From assembly GCF_002105155.1 (NCBI RefSeq), contig NW_019028997.1:248001-312000 (forward strand): a stretch of 64,000 nucleotides of DNA, written 5' to 3'. This document shows, piece after piece, positions 49,255 to 60,531 of this stretch. Every line of letters begins with the position of its first letter. Positions within the stretch are counted from its first letter, which is position 1. The stretch is from Lobosporangium transversale (Eukaryota; Mortierellomycota; Mortierellomycetes; Mortierellales; Mortierellaceae). The notes under the pieces were generated by a model, which saw only the letters and a program-made list of their open reading frames with translations, made no database searches and was not told where the DNA came from. The position numbers and the translations under genes were made by a program.

Positions 49255-51401
49255 GGTGAAGGAAAAATATGGAGAGGGTTGGAGGAGGGAGAAGAGGGAA
49301 AAGCAAAGAGAAAGGGAGATAAATGCGAATTGGATGAAAATCGAACTAAAATAGATCAAGCGTTGGTAACACGCGAATGAGTGAACGGAGTGATGATGAG
49401 GACTATTGCTTGTAGATCGTTATAGGACTATTGAAGGAAGAAGAAGAATAAAGCGCAATGGGCAAGCAAAGGACAAAGAAGAGGGGAAGAAAGAAGAAGG
49501 AAAAGGAAAAGAAAGAGAAATAGAAATAGAGAGAGAATATGGACAATGCAAATAAATTAGAGTTGAAACCTCTGAAGTAAAATAATGTAAGAATATCCAT
49601 TCAGGGAAATGAGTATGAAAATTTATACAAACTTGAAATGTCCACAAAATTATAATTATAAATATAAATGTTAAAAGAGAAACATTGAAGAGATCCCTCT
49701 TTTTCACCTGCCCATTGCGGAGTGCTCCTTTTTTTCGATCTTTGCCTCTGTTTCTGTCTTGCTCTCTTTGCTGATTCTCCGTCACTCACGATCGAAACCG
49801 TTCCCTTGGTTTATTAAGCCAAAAGACCGTTAAGGAAAAAACCTTTTTTTTTGTTTTTGTTTTTTGTTAAGGCAAAAAGCACCAATCTCCTCGTTCTCCA
49901 CACACAGAAACAAAGGAGAAAAACACGCGTAGTAGATTGTTTATTTACTTCCTTGTATTGCTTATGTTTGGTTTCTTGGTAACAACATGCATAATATTAT
50001 AATACGAAACTGTCTGTCGTTCCTGCTCCTTTTTATTAAGATTCTCTTTTGTTTGTTTGTCTTTTCTGAAAGGACCATTCACATTCAATATTCTCTATTT
50101 GTTTGGAAAAGTGATAATTATATAAATATATACACATATATATATACATGTTTATAATAAAATACTTTGGAGGATGCTCTATTCCATGCGCCGACATATT
50201 CGTACATGCATTGACTAATCTACTGGATATATGGACTCACCTATAGACATCCATCTCTTTTTCTCCATGAGTACGGAACTTTAGACATGAAGATGCTAGA
50301 ACCCCCTCAAGAATTGGAGAAGATAACGTGACATTTGAGCAGATGCAGGGCATAAACAAGTACAGTACAAATATACATATAAACATACATTGATATTCAG
50401 TAGACATGAATACATCTTTGCCCTTGCTCACCGGATACCTTGCTCTTGTATCTTTTTCTTATTTAGAGTCCCACAATCTGACCAACAAATGGAAAAAAAA
50501 AAAAAGAAAGAAAAAGTACTACCAGGGAGATACTCCCGCAATCATCTTTTTTCCATTATTGAAGATCATTACCTACGCCCTTTACAATAGCTTGATCATA
50601 GAATAGGGGTTCCCATCTCTCTTTCCTTTTTTTTATCTTTTTTTGCGTAATTCAATCTCATCATCTCCGTCCTATCTGCTTTCCTCCCTTCACTCCAAAT
50701 GTAAATCCGAAGCCTTAGTAAAAAAAAAAAAAAGGCGCATTGGCAAAAAAAATATGTAAGATGATGTAGAATGCATGGTGTAGTAGATAGTCCCGAAGCA
50801 ATGGACGTTGTGATAAGATATCACTTCACCTTGCTTTACTAGACTAAGACAACTTTGGACTAGACTAAGAGTAGTCTCATTTTCATTTGAGCTTAAACAA
50901 GAATGGGAAAAAAAAAAAGGGAGCGATGATAATGATGATGTTGTGGATGAACCATGCACAAGTAGCCTACGAGTTCTTTCACAGGTATATACTCTCCCGC
51001 CTAAAAAGTAAATGTCCTAGTTTCATAATATGCACTCTGTTGAACAATTTCACTATACGGCGTAAAATTAAAGAATCTTGGTCACCTTGGAGTGAGGGCC
51101 AAAAAACCAATTCCTTCCATCTCCGATTCAAGTATTTAATTGTTGACGTTTTAACTGCTTTCCAGTTGGAGTGACTGACATAAGCAGACTTTTAATACAA
51201 AGGTTGTCTGTGCGACAAACAAGGCTCACTTTAATGAATGTTTTCTTTCCATTTTCTGCTATGCTAGTGCCATATTAGTGCTCAAAAAATCATTAAAGAC
51301 TTTGGTGGTTGACACACACTACACACACTTGCATTTGGTATTGTGGACAGATCGGATCCTTAATCTAGAGTCCTTCCCTTTTTACATTATATCACATCGC
51401 G

Positions 51402-51437
<36 letters not shown>

Positions 51438-54400
51438 GAGCAACTGGACTGAGGTCTTGATGTGGATGGTGTTGATTAGCCTATCTCGATGGCTTAAAAT
51501 AACATTCGTCCCCTAAACGAGCTTACGGATGCTGATCTTGGTACATGTCTGTTCTGTACAGTGCATTCTTTTTTATAACACTGGTCATTGGCTGTTCTCA
51601 TCGAACTGCAACAACAATTTCATGTTGACGCCCCAAAGGCCATAGAAACCCTTTCTTTGTACCATTGCGTACCATCAGTTCCAGTCTCTCCATCTCTTCT
51701 GGGGTCTGCACTTGAGATATTTTGGCGATGGCAGGCGGCAGTTTTCAAGAACTTACTGACCTTACCAATGACTACGGATTGAATTATAGCACCACATCAA
51801 GAAAAAAAGAAAAAAAACAAAAAAAAAAAAAAAAAAAAAAGTTAAAGGAAAAGGCAATAAGAGAAGAACGTCAGGTCTCTTTCTACGGACCTCACGAAGC
51901 GAGGGACTTTCATCTAATCAGATATCCTAGTGAAAACACTGGAAGATAGAGAGAGTGAAAGAAACATTAGGGAATGTACGAAAAAAAAATCATTCAAAAA
52001 GAAAGACTGGCCCGTGCACTCCATTGCAATCAAAATATGGACAATTATAATACATTTTGATTGATCAAGCTTGTGCTGGATAATAAAGTGTCTTCAAGTC
52101 CTCAGACTCGTTCTCTTGAATTACAACGACATTTAATATTTGCATATAAGGATATGTAGTTTGACGAGATCTCCTTTTTACTACCCATCAAACATGCTCC
52201 GTAGCATGTCCTTTCTTTCTTCTCTTTCTCCTTCCCTTTCAATTCTCTGTTTCTGTCATCATTACCCTCTAATTGCTGTTTTTTCTTCGGAAGAGAATCT
52301 TTGTTGGTGACAGGAGTGGTTTTGACCCGTCTCTTATTTCAGAGCACATTTCCTCCTCATTAAGTAGACACACCAGACTCCCTTGAAAACGTAACATCAA
52401 AGCTTCGTCTTCATCAACACGGTCGAATGGAAGAGAGAGAGAAAGAGATTTATCTTTATATTAACGTTTATGATCCAAAAGCACAAGTATATTGTCGCAA
52501 TGCCTCTGTTATTCTCGTCGGAAAGGGGCGATAGATTTGAAGCTGCCAACACTGGAGATGTTCTCGTACCGAGAAGCGGTCCTCAAGGCGCTACATCCTG
52601 AATCATCTACCAGATTATCCTGTCCTGGGAAGAATGTCATGTCATCACAGACACCAACGACCCTTAAAATATTCTGCCATTCTGCATGACATGTCACGGT
52701 CAGGTATCAAAATCATCTTTCTTCTGTCTTAAGGCGTTGTCATTAGTTCTTAAGACCCTCTTTATTTTCCAAAGATTGACTCCCGATCATCATTCCTTGT
52801 GATTATGATTTCAATCTCTTTGTCTCATGGTGTTTTTTTTTTTTTTTTTTTTTTTTTTTCTTCTTCTTCTTCTTCTGATAAGAATACGTTTCCTGCTGAT
52901 GATTCGAAGCTTTCATGGACTTGAAATTGTCTACGCAAACATTGAATTGACATTATAAAGTCAGTCGGCTCCATGCAATCCTCATCTAAAACATTGAATC
53001 AACTTCTTAGTGCCTGTTGGCTCGTCCAAGCAGGCTTGAGCTCAAACCAGAATCTATTACTCCTGCATTCAGGTATTTCATTATAACTCATTCTTGTACA
53101 TCGTCTCCACTCTACCTTCTGTCTTCTCCTGAATCCCTGCAGACTCGCGCTCTCCTGCTTTATCGCCTTGAAATCAATTGTTTCCTGCTCCATCTCCATC
53201 GCTAGAAAGGCTATGCTCCAAGGACACTAAGGGTTGGCACATCGACACATGTTGACGAGATGGTAATCTAAAAACCTTAGAGAGAAATGGACGAAAAAAG
53301 AGAGGGAAACACTTTAAAAACTCCTGTGCGTACACTTCCAGTGAGCATTCATGTGCAGACTTAACAGACATACTCAAGCTTCCGAATTGAGAGAATGACG
53401 CGTGGAACAGCAAGCCCATCCTCAGCCCAAAGAGATGGTGATAGAAAAAAAAAATCACTTACTAATTGCCTGTAATTAACACCTTTCGGCCTCCTTCCTC
53501 AATTACAAGATAGTTAAAAGCACCATCGCGACAGTTGTGTCTACAATTATAATCTGGCTGCATAAAAAAAAAAAGCATTGACAAGACAATAAGTTGGTTC
53601 ATAAAACATAAACCTGATTATCAGTAAGGTTGCATACTGTTCAGCCCAGATAATGATGACTTTGTAAGCCATGTTCGCTGCATTATAAGGAGCTGAAGAT
53701 CTAAGCATCTGAAAAAGTGTAGAGCGACATTTGTGTTGCGTGTGGGAAGATAAAAGAAAAAAGAAAATCAAACCTGATATTGCCTTGATACAGTGATATT
53801 TCAGGCAACTGATTTACCAACTGACTTCACCATTGAAGGACAAGCGTTGTCTCAAGTAGTAATGACAAACACTTTCTAGAGGTGGCAACAAAAAGAAGAC
53901 AGTGGTTTTGTTCCTAATTCAGTCTCTCCCTATTGCCACGAGATCTTTAGATCAAAGTCCATCTTCACAAATTCTATTGGCTTTTATTTAGTGGCGGCGT
54001 CATGCCTCCACGATGACCTCTCAACGCTTCTAATCGACTTTGACCCTCATTTGTCTCTTCTCTAGCCCAGACTTTCACAACAAGTTAAACTCCTGTCGCA
54101 AACCACTGTTTGCTTCACTTTCAACAGATAATCTTGCCTTCCTGCAGCCTTATGTAACCTACCTCAAGGATTCCTAGACCCCAGCTTAACTCAGAACAAA
54201 CCCATCCAGAACAAAGGCTGCTGCCATCCTGAAGTCTCACTGACTCCTGCGAGCGAGCCCCTTTGTCTTTTGTACCAACCTATTGCAACAGACCTCTTCG
54301 AATTTGGTCTCGAAGCAATCCTGCGTTGCGTCTGCATCACCTTGAGAGATTAAGACGGATTCAGATATAATGAAATAAAAACAGTTTTCTCTGCTCTGAC

Positions 54401-54471
54401 TTTCCTATACTTTACCTTGCTCAAAGCCACCCTGTTCGAGTGATTAGTCAAAAAACAAGTAAGCAAGCGGT
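49255..54471. other. Gene-poor region left of the transposon island
   Basis: 5.2 kb in which no frame matches a family I know and none has convincing multi-exon structure. It contains many A/T tracts (51405-51436, 51810-51840, 52832-52859) and CT-rich patches. Scattered 60-90 codon frames occur in both strands as expected by chance. Decayed repeats cannot be excluded. Confidence 0.45.
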
Positions 54472-54867
54472 CTAAGGCTCACTCTTGCTCTTTGCCTTGA
54501 CCCAAATGGGTCGTAAAGTATGACCTTCAATCTTACCACTTGATTGGGATGGAAGGATGAGAAGACTCGAGCTAAGCTTATAGTCCCAAACTGTCCCTGA
54601 TCCTGCGCTGGCAGGCACTGAAGACTGTAGACATGAATACAGGGAGGGAACAAGCTCATCATTCATGGCACAGCAATAAACATCTAAAAGAAGCTTAAGC
54701 AAAGTTCTAACAAGAGCAACCTTTTGCATCACTCTTCCCACCCTTCCTCCATTTTGCGGAATATCTAAGCTCATTCTGTGATATACCCAGAAGTGAACTG
54801 CGCTCCGTCTACGGCCCGATCTCTTAGCTGTTCCTGATCCAATCATCACTTTTTTGTCCTGATCCAA
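54472..54867 (-). CDS. Hypothetical ORF of 131 codons, unsupported by homology
   Basis: An open frame starting MDQDKKVMIGSGTAKRSG and ending KAKSKSEP. The composition is protein-like (mixed hydrophobic and charged, one VALVRTLLKLLLDVY helix), but I recognise no family. It lies next to the transposon island and may be a repeat relic. Confidence 0.2.
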   Translation of the reverse strand: MDQDKKVMIGSGTAKRSGRRRSAVHFWVYHRMSLDIPQNGGRVGRVMQKVALVRTLLKLLLDVYCCAMNDELVPSLYSCLQSSVPASAGSGTVWDYKLSSSLLILPSQSSGKIEGHTLRPIWVKAKSKSEP

Positions 54868-55072
54868 TCATCACTCTTTTGTCCTGATCAATCTCTAAAG
54901 AAAGTCTATTTTATATATTTATTCGCATCTCTTGCTTAAGCTCTTCTTCCTTTTAAACACCTCGTCCTGTCTAACGCAACTTCTTATTGATCATGTTATC
55001 CTGCTCCAACTCTTCTTCCTACCGTTCATATCATCCTGCTCCAACCCTTCTTCCTCCTTTTAAATACTCTAG
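54835..55072. repeat. Local direct repeats
   Basis: CCTGATCCAATCATCACT followed by TTTTGT occurs twice in tandem at 54834-54885 with a third partial copy. About 120 bases on, ATCCTGCTCCAACTCTTCTTCCT and ATCCTGCTCCAACCCTTCTTCCT stand at 55000-55065. Confidence 0.75.
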
Positions 55073-55129
55073 TTCTCACACTAGCTAGGATATTTTCTAC
55101 GTCTTGCAAGTCAAGGAAATCAACAATTG

Positions 55130-55552
55130 TTTTTATTATTGTTGCCAGGCGGGGACCTTTTATTAAGGACCCGCCATGACCGCCACACAATATTCTTACC
55201 TTATGAATAAAAATGGAAGTGCCCCCGAGGTGCACTCCCAAGACTCGGTACGTAACGCTAGCCACCTTCGCTATCATTTCTTTGCTTCCATTATCAAAAT
55301 AAATTTGATGCCCGCATGAACTTCTGCCACAGGAGCTGGGGATAAACGGTGGTCTTTTATTAAGTGACCAGATGTGCTCTATTTAAAGGCGCTTAAGATG
55401 TCTGGTAGGTATAGCTTTCATAATATTTTCTCATGCTATTGACAAAGGATACGGTCCTAGGGTATAATCAATATCGTCCCCATGGGGTAGAGCCTTTTAC
55501 TGTCGATAAAGCAGCAGCCCCAACTTCACCCTCGCAATATCCACTTATGACA
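55130..55552 (-). other. Candidate retrotransposon LTR-like segment
   Basis: On the minus strand a TGTCATAAGTGG boundary (55552 downward) stands just after a palindrome CGTGAGC...GCTCACG (55560-55580), followed by AATAAAAG near 55355 and further GC-rich hairpins such as GGCGGGGACC...GGACCCGCC (55149-55173). This order resembles a gypsy LTR following the end of a pol gene. No second LTR copy is in the window, so this is a guess. Confidence 0.25.
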
Positions 55553-55765
55553 AACATTACGTGAGCTTCCCGCTCACGAACTATGGCACCTAAAAGACTC
55601 GCCTCACTTTATTAGAGCACCCTATGCCTACTATATCCTTTATTTACTGAATATTCCTTTCATCCCTTTCATTCCTTACAATGATATTCACCTTGCACAA
55701 CATCCAATTAGATTTTCGGTTCAAAGTTTGAGAACATTGCTACTTTTTCCACAGCACTAAATGTA

Positions 55766-55792
55766 CAGTGGTCATCAAAAGTCATTCAATGA
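55766..55792 (+). repeat. Tc1 left terminal inverted repeat
   Basis: 27 bases, perfect complement of 58777-58803, preceded by TA. Confidence 0.95.
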
Positions 55793-56097
55793 TTTTGAAT
55801 TTTTAACATTCTCATTCCTTTTCTTCATTCTCATCTAGCATGTGGCTAGTATATTTGGGGTAGTGCATTTGTTCCCCACACCTCATGATTACTTTCATGT
55901 CTCATTCCCAATTATGACTTCATTGTGAAATAAAACCAATTTCAATTTGACCTGCCTATTGAATGACTTCTGCTGAATTTTAATGTTGATTGCAAAAAAA
56001 ACTTTTTCACTTCTCTTTTTTCTACCAAGATTACCTTCAGCTATATCTTCATACACCTCTACTTACAATTAACATTCCACATCGTTTAGTATTTATT

Positions 56098-57117
56098 ATG
56101 AGGACGCTTTCTATGGAAAAGGTACAAAATGCTCAGGCCTTACTTCGACAAGGGAAGTCTACAAGCGAAGTGGCAAGGCAACTTGGTATCTCTATTTCAT
56201 CGGCAATAAGGATCAGGAGGGACGTCAAGGACAATATTCCTAAACCCAGAATGGGCAGACCCTCATTGGTTTCCCCTGCTACCAAGAGGGTTATTGCACG
56301 CGAGGTTGATACGGGGAAACTTAGATCCATTCTGGCAGTTCAAGAATACATCAGATCGAGCCATGGAGTGCATGTCAGTGTAGAGACTGCCCGACGCTAT
56401 CTAAAATCAGAGGGTTTGAAAAACTATGTCCGCCCATTCAAGCCTAGGCTGACAAAAATGCAGATTGCGAAAAGGAAGAATTTTGCCCTCAACCACCTTG
56501 ACTGGACTGTTGATGACTGGAAGCGAGTGATGTTCTCGGACGAAAAGCTTTTTGAAAGGCTAGGGTCCTTAGGAGGAAGAACACAATATAGGCGACCCGG
56601 CCACAGGACTTTAGAAGATCGAGATGTTAGAGAGAGATCAAGGGGAGCACATAACAAACTTATGTGGTGGGGCTGTATCACTTATCATGGTGTAGGCGAT
56701 GGTTGCAGGATCCCTGTCACAGTTGATTCCTCTTTATATGTTGATGTTCTACAAGATTATGTCCTCGGCTCATGGAAGTGGTATGGCCAGGACCCTGAAA
56801 AGTTAATTTTTCAGCAGGACAATGCAAGTGTTCATACGAGTAGGATGGTTAAAGAGTTCTTTATTAAGTCACACATTACCACTTTGGAGTGGCCTCCAAA
56901 TTCTCCTGACCTCAACCCTATCGAGAATGTATGGGCCTACATGGATCATCGGCTCAAGGGATATGAGAAGGTACCAAAGGATCCGGATGAACTATGGGAA
57001 AGACTACAGGATATCTGGACATCTATTCCACCTGACTTCCTTGATGAGCTATATGAAAGTATGCCACGAAGGGTAGAGGAGCTACATCGCATGAAAGGAT
57101 CTCGTACACATTGCTGA
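56098..57117 (+). CDS. Tc1/mariner DD34E transposase
   Basis: A cut-and-paste transposase of 339 residues in one open frame. The N-terminus has a helix-turn-helix (KVQNAQALLRQGKSTSEVAR then QLGISISSAIRI), a GRP-like linker (MGRPSLVS) and a second HTH with SVETARRYLKSEGLK. The catalytic triad is D148 (MFSDEKLF), D241 (FQQDNASVHTS) and E276 (SPDLNPIENVW), with 34 residues between the last two. The start is the ATG at 56098; an upstream in-frame ATG at 55990 adds 36 hydrophobic residues not usual in the family. No frameshift or stop interrupts the gene, so the copy may be recent or still active, although its 3' neighbourhood is rearranged. Confidence 0.95.
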   Translation: MRTLSMEKVQNAQALLRQGKSTSEVARQLGISISSAIRIRRDVKDNIPKPRMGRPSLVSPATKRVIAREVDTGKLRSILAVQEYIRSSHGVHVSVETARRYLKSEGLKNYVRPFKPRLTKMQIAKRKNFALNHLDWTVDDWKRVMFSDEKLFERLGSLGGRTQYRRPGHRTLEDRDVRERSRGAHNKLMWWGCITYHGVGDGCRIPVTVDSSLYVDVLQDYVLGSWKWYGQDPEKLIFQQDNASVHTSRMVKEFFIKSHITTLEWPPNSPDLNPIENVWAYMDHRLKGYEKVPKDPDELWERLQDIWTSIPPDFLDELYESMPRRVEELHRMKGSRTHC

Positions 57118-57140
57118 AGAACAGAAAAAAAAAAACAAAT
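57061..57140 (+). repeat. Direct repeat copy 1 (transposase 3' end)
   Basis: ATGCCACGAAGGGTAGAGGA... through the stop and A tract recurs at 58494-58571 with only about four mismatches. Confidence 0.92.
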
Positions 57141-57149
57141 TTTTTATAC

Positions 57150-57645
57150 TTATTGGAGAACGCTCTTGTATACAATGTTCCTTGTATAAACACCTTCAAA
57201 CCCAGGAAATATGCCATTGTCTATTAAAACCCTCAGATCTCTTGGATTGGAGCAGCGTGATAGTGCAACATACAGTTGACCATGAGTAAACACGGGAGCA
57301 GGGAGATAAATACCCACCTTCTCAAGAGTTTGCCCCTGCGACTTGTTAATTGTCATAGCGAATGCTGGCTTGATGGGGAATTGATACCGTGTAAACTTCA
57401 CAGGTGATGTTTGGTCATCATCAGCAGTTGTCAGGGGATGCGCGGAATAAACACTCTTTTTCCTTTTAAAGCGCCTGTGATAACTTCTGCTTCCATGCAT
57501 CTTGAGGTAAGACCACGCACAATAAGTCGGGCACCATTACACAATCCACGCTTGGCGTTCATATTCCTTAACAACATGATAGGCTGGCCGATCTTTAGTA
57601 GCAGCTTAAATGGTAACTTAAAACCTCTAGGATGAATGGAAGTGG
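57150..57645 (-). pseudogene. Helitron (Pif1-type) helicase C-terminal fragment, frameshifted
   Basis: The minus strand encodes the end of a Helitron RepHel helicase: LKIGQPIMLLRNMNAKRGLC, then FIPRIP, a frame break near 57437-57440, then [30 protein letters not shown] and a stop at 57150. SQGQT and ALSRC are the late helicase motifs. Rep and the N-terminal helicase motifs are absent. The fragment sits inside the Tc1 element in antisense. One lost base near 57437 explains the break, so this is not a working enzyme. Confidence 0.9.
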
Positions 57646-57694
57646 CTCAATAATGGGCAATACAACTCGACCTCTCTGACAGCAGATGGAGTAT

Positions 57695-58428
57695 TTAAAG
57701 TCCTGATTTTTGCTTCTTATTACTTCGTTCCTCTTTACCACACTTTCGCCGACAATCTGGACATTTTATCATCCGATCAAGGTGATGTCTGTGATTTTTA
57801 ATACTGTTGCCTCTGATTAGATTTTCATTAAAAGGTCGCCTAGCAATGAAAGGTCGCCTAGCAATAGGAACTTGTACTGGAAGTGGAGGTCGTGGTGGGG
57901 GATGATAAGGCTCAAATTCATATTCTTCTTCGCGGTTACTTCTGTTCAGGTTAATGTTCTCATTACGTGAATTTTGCACCTCCATGTCACGCTCACTTTG
58001 ATTTTGAAAAATTGAAAAAAAATATTTATTTAATTATTAGTTCAGCTTTTCCTACACTTGTATCCTACATCCTACATATACTTATCCATTCCTCTGTTGC
58101 TCTGTCGTGTTGTCTTGTCATATTGTCATATATGTTCTGCATTTTCCAATTATCACTTATACTCACTTATCAATGACGGGATAATATTCTCAGGACAATT
58201 TTCCATATGTCCATGTATTCTTGGACGATTACATGTCTTACATCTGTTGAAAAGACACTCATTACTATTTGATCGTTCATGCGTAACTTCAACTAATTCT
58301 CCACGACGCGCATTATTCTTTAACGCATTGGTTGCAAACCATTGTTGAAGTAAGGGAATAAGGGAAAGGGTAATGAATGAGGGAATGAAAGGGGAGGAGG
58401 AGGAAATAAAATCCGATCTTAATCCCAA
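57695..58428 (-). pseudogene. Helitron-associated N-terminal relic (two frames)
   Basis: Upstream of the helicase tail, on the same strand, two short frames read as protein. 58428-58153 has Cys/His-rich CLFNRCKTCNRPRIHGHMEN, and 57985-57695 has RPPLPVQVPIARRPF and KCPDCRRKCGKEE. Short zinc-ribbon-like Cys motifs are typical of the region before the Rep domain in fungal Helitron proteins. An intron may separate them. I infer a Helitron copy that lost its middle, but neither frame is diagnostic alone. Confidence 0.4.
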
Positions 58429-58493
58429 ATTGTCTGAAAAAAAATTTCTACACGTGATATATCAAAAAAGGTAGCGGCTATAGTATATTAGAG

Positions 58494-58571
58494 ATGCCAC
58501 GAAGGGTAGAGGAGCTACATCGCAAGAAAGGAGGTCGTACACATTACTGAAGAACAGAAAAAAAAAACAAA
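58494..58571 (+). repeat. Direct repeat copy 2 (orphan transposase 3' end)
   Basis: Matches 57061-57140. The copy has its own stop and A tract but no transposase in front of it. Confidence 0.92.
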
Positions 58572-58776
58572 TAAAGCAAAGCTGCTGTTTTTCTTCAAAT
58601 GTCATTCAATGAGATTGCCAATAATTGGCATTCATCTAAATTTTCAATTAGCAACAGGAGCTCATTGACATTGTAGTAGGAGTGACGTTGTCGATGGTCA
58701 AACTCGCTACGTAAGTTTCATTAGCGACAAGCAAGATCAAATTGGAGAAAGGAATGAGAATGTCGAAATTCCTAAT

Positions 58777-58803
58777 TCATTGAATGACTTTTGATGACCA
58801 CTG
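58777..58803 (-). repeat. Tc1 right terminal inverted repeat
   Basis: 27 bases, perfect complement of 55766-55792, followed by TA. Confidence 0.95.
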
Positions 58804-58805
58804 TA

Positions 58806-60519
58806 GTTCGATCGCGAATGAGTTGACAGAAATGGATGGCGGATCTTGCTGATCTGGTCGTCTCGAAAGTGCATCTGGAACAATGTTATCAGATCCACGC
58901 TTGTACTTGAAATCAAAATCATATTCCTGGAGTAGCTCCATCCAACGCGCTTGCCGCCGTGTTAATTTGGGTTGTGTTGGAAAGTGACGCAAGGTAGCGT
59001 GGTCGGTGTATACCACGAAGTGAGTGCCATCGAGGTAATAACGCCAGGTCCTAAGTGCATGAACGACTGCTAATAATTCTTGCTCATGTGTTGGGTAATT
59101 CTTCTCGGCTGAACTAAGTTTCTTGGATGTAAACGCTACTGGGTGGGACTCTCCATGCTCATCTGTTTGGAATAATACAGCACCTATAGCGAACCCCGAG
59201 GCATCCGTCTCTACTGTGGTGGTTAGGTCAGGGTCAAATATTCTGAGCACAGGGGCCTTGGTTATGGCATTTTTCAAGGTAGCAAATGCGCGCTCTTTTT
59301 CTTCATCCCAAGAGAAAGTGGCACTGTCACCTAAGAGAGCAGTCGAGGGTAAGGCAATAGTGGCGAAGTCACGAATGTACTGCTGATAGAACTGAACAAG
59401 GCCAATAAACTGTTGTACATCTCTCTGCTTGGTGGGACGAGGCCACTCCTTGATAGCCTTGACATGACCAGCGCTTGTCTTGATGCCGTCTTTACAAACA
59501 ACATGCCCTAGGAATTCAGTTTCTTCTTGCATAAAGGAGCACTTGCTAAGTTTGGCATAGAGACGATTCTTCCGGAGGAGCGAGAGTACACTGCGAATAT
59601 GGGCCAGATGCTCGGTCTTGTTCTTGGAGTAAATTAGAATATCATCCAGGTAGAGTACTACACATTTATCTAATACTGGGCCCAGCGCTTGTGACATCAT
59701 GGTGGAGAACGAAGCAGGAGCATTGGTTAGACCAAATGGAACAACATTAAATTCATAGTGGCCATATCTGCAACGAAATGCTGTCTTATGAGTGTGTGCG
59801 TCAAAGATCCGCTGTTGGTGGTATCCTGACATTAGATCGAGTTTTGAGAAATATTTCACATTTCGAAAGCGGTCGATGAGCTCATCGATGCGCGGAAGTG
59901 GGTGGCGATTCTTGCGTGTGATTCTATTCAAACCACGGTAATCCACGCACATGCGAAGGGTTCCATCTTTCTTTTTGACGAAAAGAACGGGAGCTCCATA
60001 AGGTGATGTGCTGGGCTTAATAAATCCCTTAGCTAAGAGCTCATCCAGCTGTTTGCGCAACTCGTCGAGCTCAGCGATAGGGAGGCGAATCACAGGGCGA
60101 AAGGGTGGATCTGCATTAGGGTCTGTTTCAATCTTCATAGAATCGCCTCGGCCTGGTGGAAGACCTGCAGGGAGTGAGTCAGGAAAGACATCAGGGAACT
60201 CAACCTGTATAATTGATGCAATGTCAGGGTGTATGTCGGAAGTGGCATTTGTTGAGAGCTGAGGGAGTTTCACTGTGGCGAGGTAAACCTCGCTGTCTGG
60301 CTGTGCCGCGACAGTTTGGAAATGCATGTGGCTCATAAGTAGGCCGCGAGACTTAGCTGTAATGGAATTTGTTTGGAATCCCCTGCATGACCAGCGCACG
60401 GTATTACCATTGTGTGTGAAGTGGAGATCATTGGTGCGCCAATCGATAGAGGGGTTAACTGCGGTAAGCCAAGGTTTGCCAAGAATGAGGTCATAGTGTT
60501 TGAGGGGGTAGACGAGTGA
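58806..60519 (-). pseudogene. Ty3/gypsy pol fragment: protease end, reverse transcriptase, RNase H
   Basis: One long minus-strand frame of about 570 codons. From its upstream end it carries the aspartic protease tail HYDLILGKPWLTAVNPSIDW, then reverse transcriptase with VKKKDGTLRMCVDYRGLN and the catalytic VLYLDDILIYS, then RNase H with VETDASGFAIGAVL, YPTHEQELLAVVHAL and VVYTDHATLRHF, up to DALSRRPD. Integrase is missing: the frame runs into the Tc1 right repeat at 58803 and stops there. Gag and the protease active site are missing at the other end, where sequence switches to a Helitron fragment on the opposite strand at about 60525. Truncated at both ends but not frameshifted. Confidence 0.95.
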
Positions 60520-60531
60520 TTAGCCACCAGT

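Larger units (their letters stand above)
55766..58803 (+). mobile_element. Tc1/mariner element, 3.0 kb, with TA target duplication, disrupted 3' part
   Basis: The ends are perfect 27-base inverted repeats, CAGTGGTCATCAAAAGTCAT... at 55766-55792 and the complement at 58777-58803, each flanked by TA (55764-55765 and 58804-58805) as Tc1/mariner insertion produces. Weaker similarity between the two ends continues to about 200 bases, with a second inner ATTGAATGAC motif in opposite orientation near 55957 and 58600. Intact relatives are 1.3-1.8 kb. The excess here comes from a segment of about 1.4 kb after the transposase that holds Helitron helicase sequence and ends with a repeat of the transposase 3' end. 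Confidence 0.93.

Noticed and set aside
49255..49359. Hydrophobic N-terminal extension of the methyltransferase that would look like a signal anchor
   Set aside because: The stretch derives from a pyrimidine-rich leader; the MGNSNS start is better placed.
51588..51782. Plus-strand 64-codon frame with mixed composition
   Set aside because: Too short, no homology recognised, no supporting exons.
52492..52697. Overlapping open frames on both strands near 52.5 kb
   Set aside because: Overlap on both strands suggests base composition rather than a gene; no family match.
60333..60527. Separate small ORF overlapping the upstream end of the gypsy fragment
   Set aside because: It is another frame of the protease-end sequence; the conserved reading is in the same frame as the reverse transcriptase.
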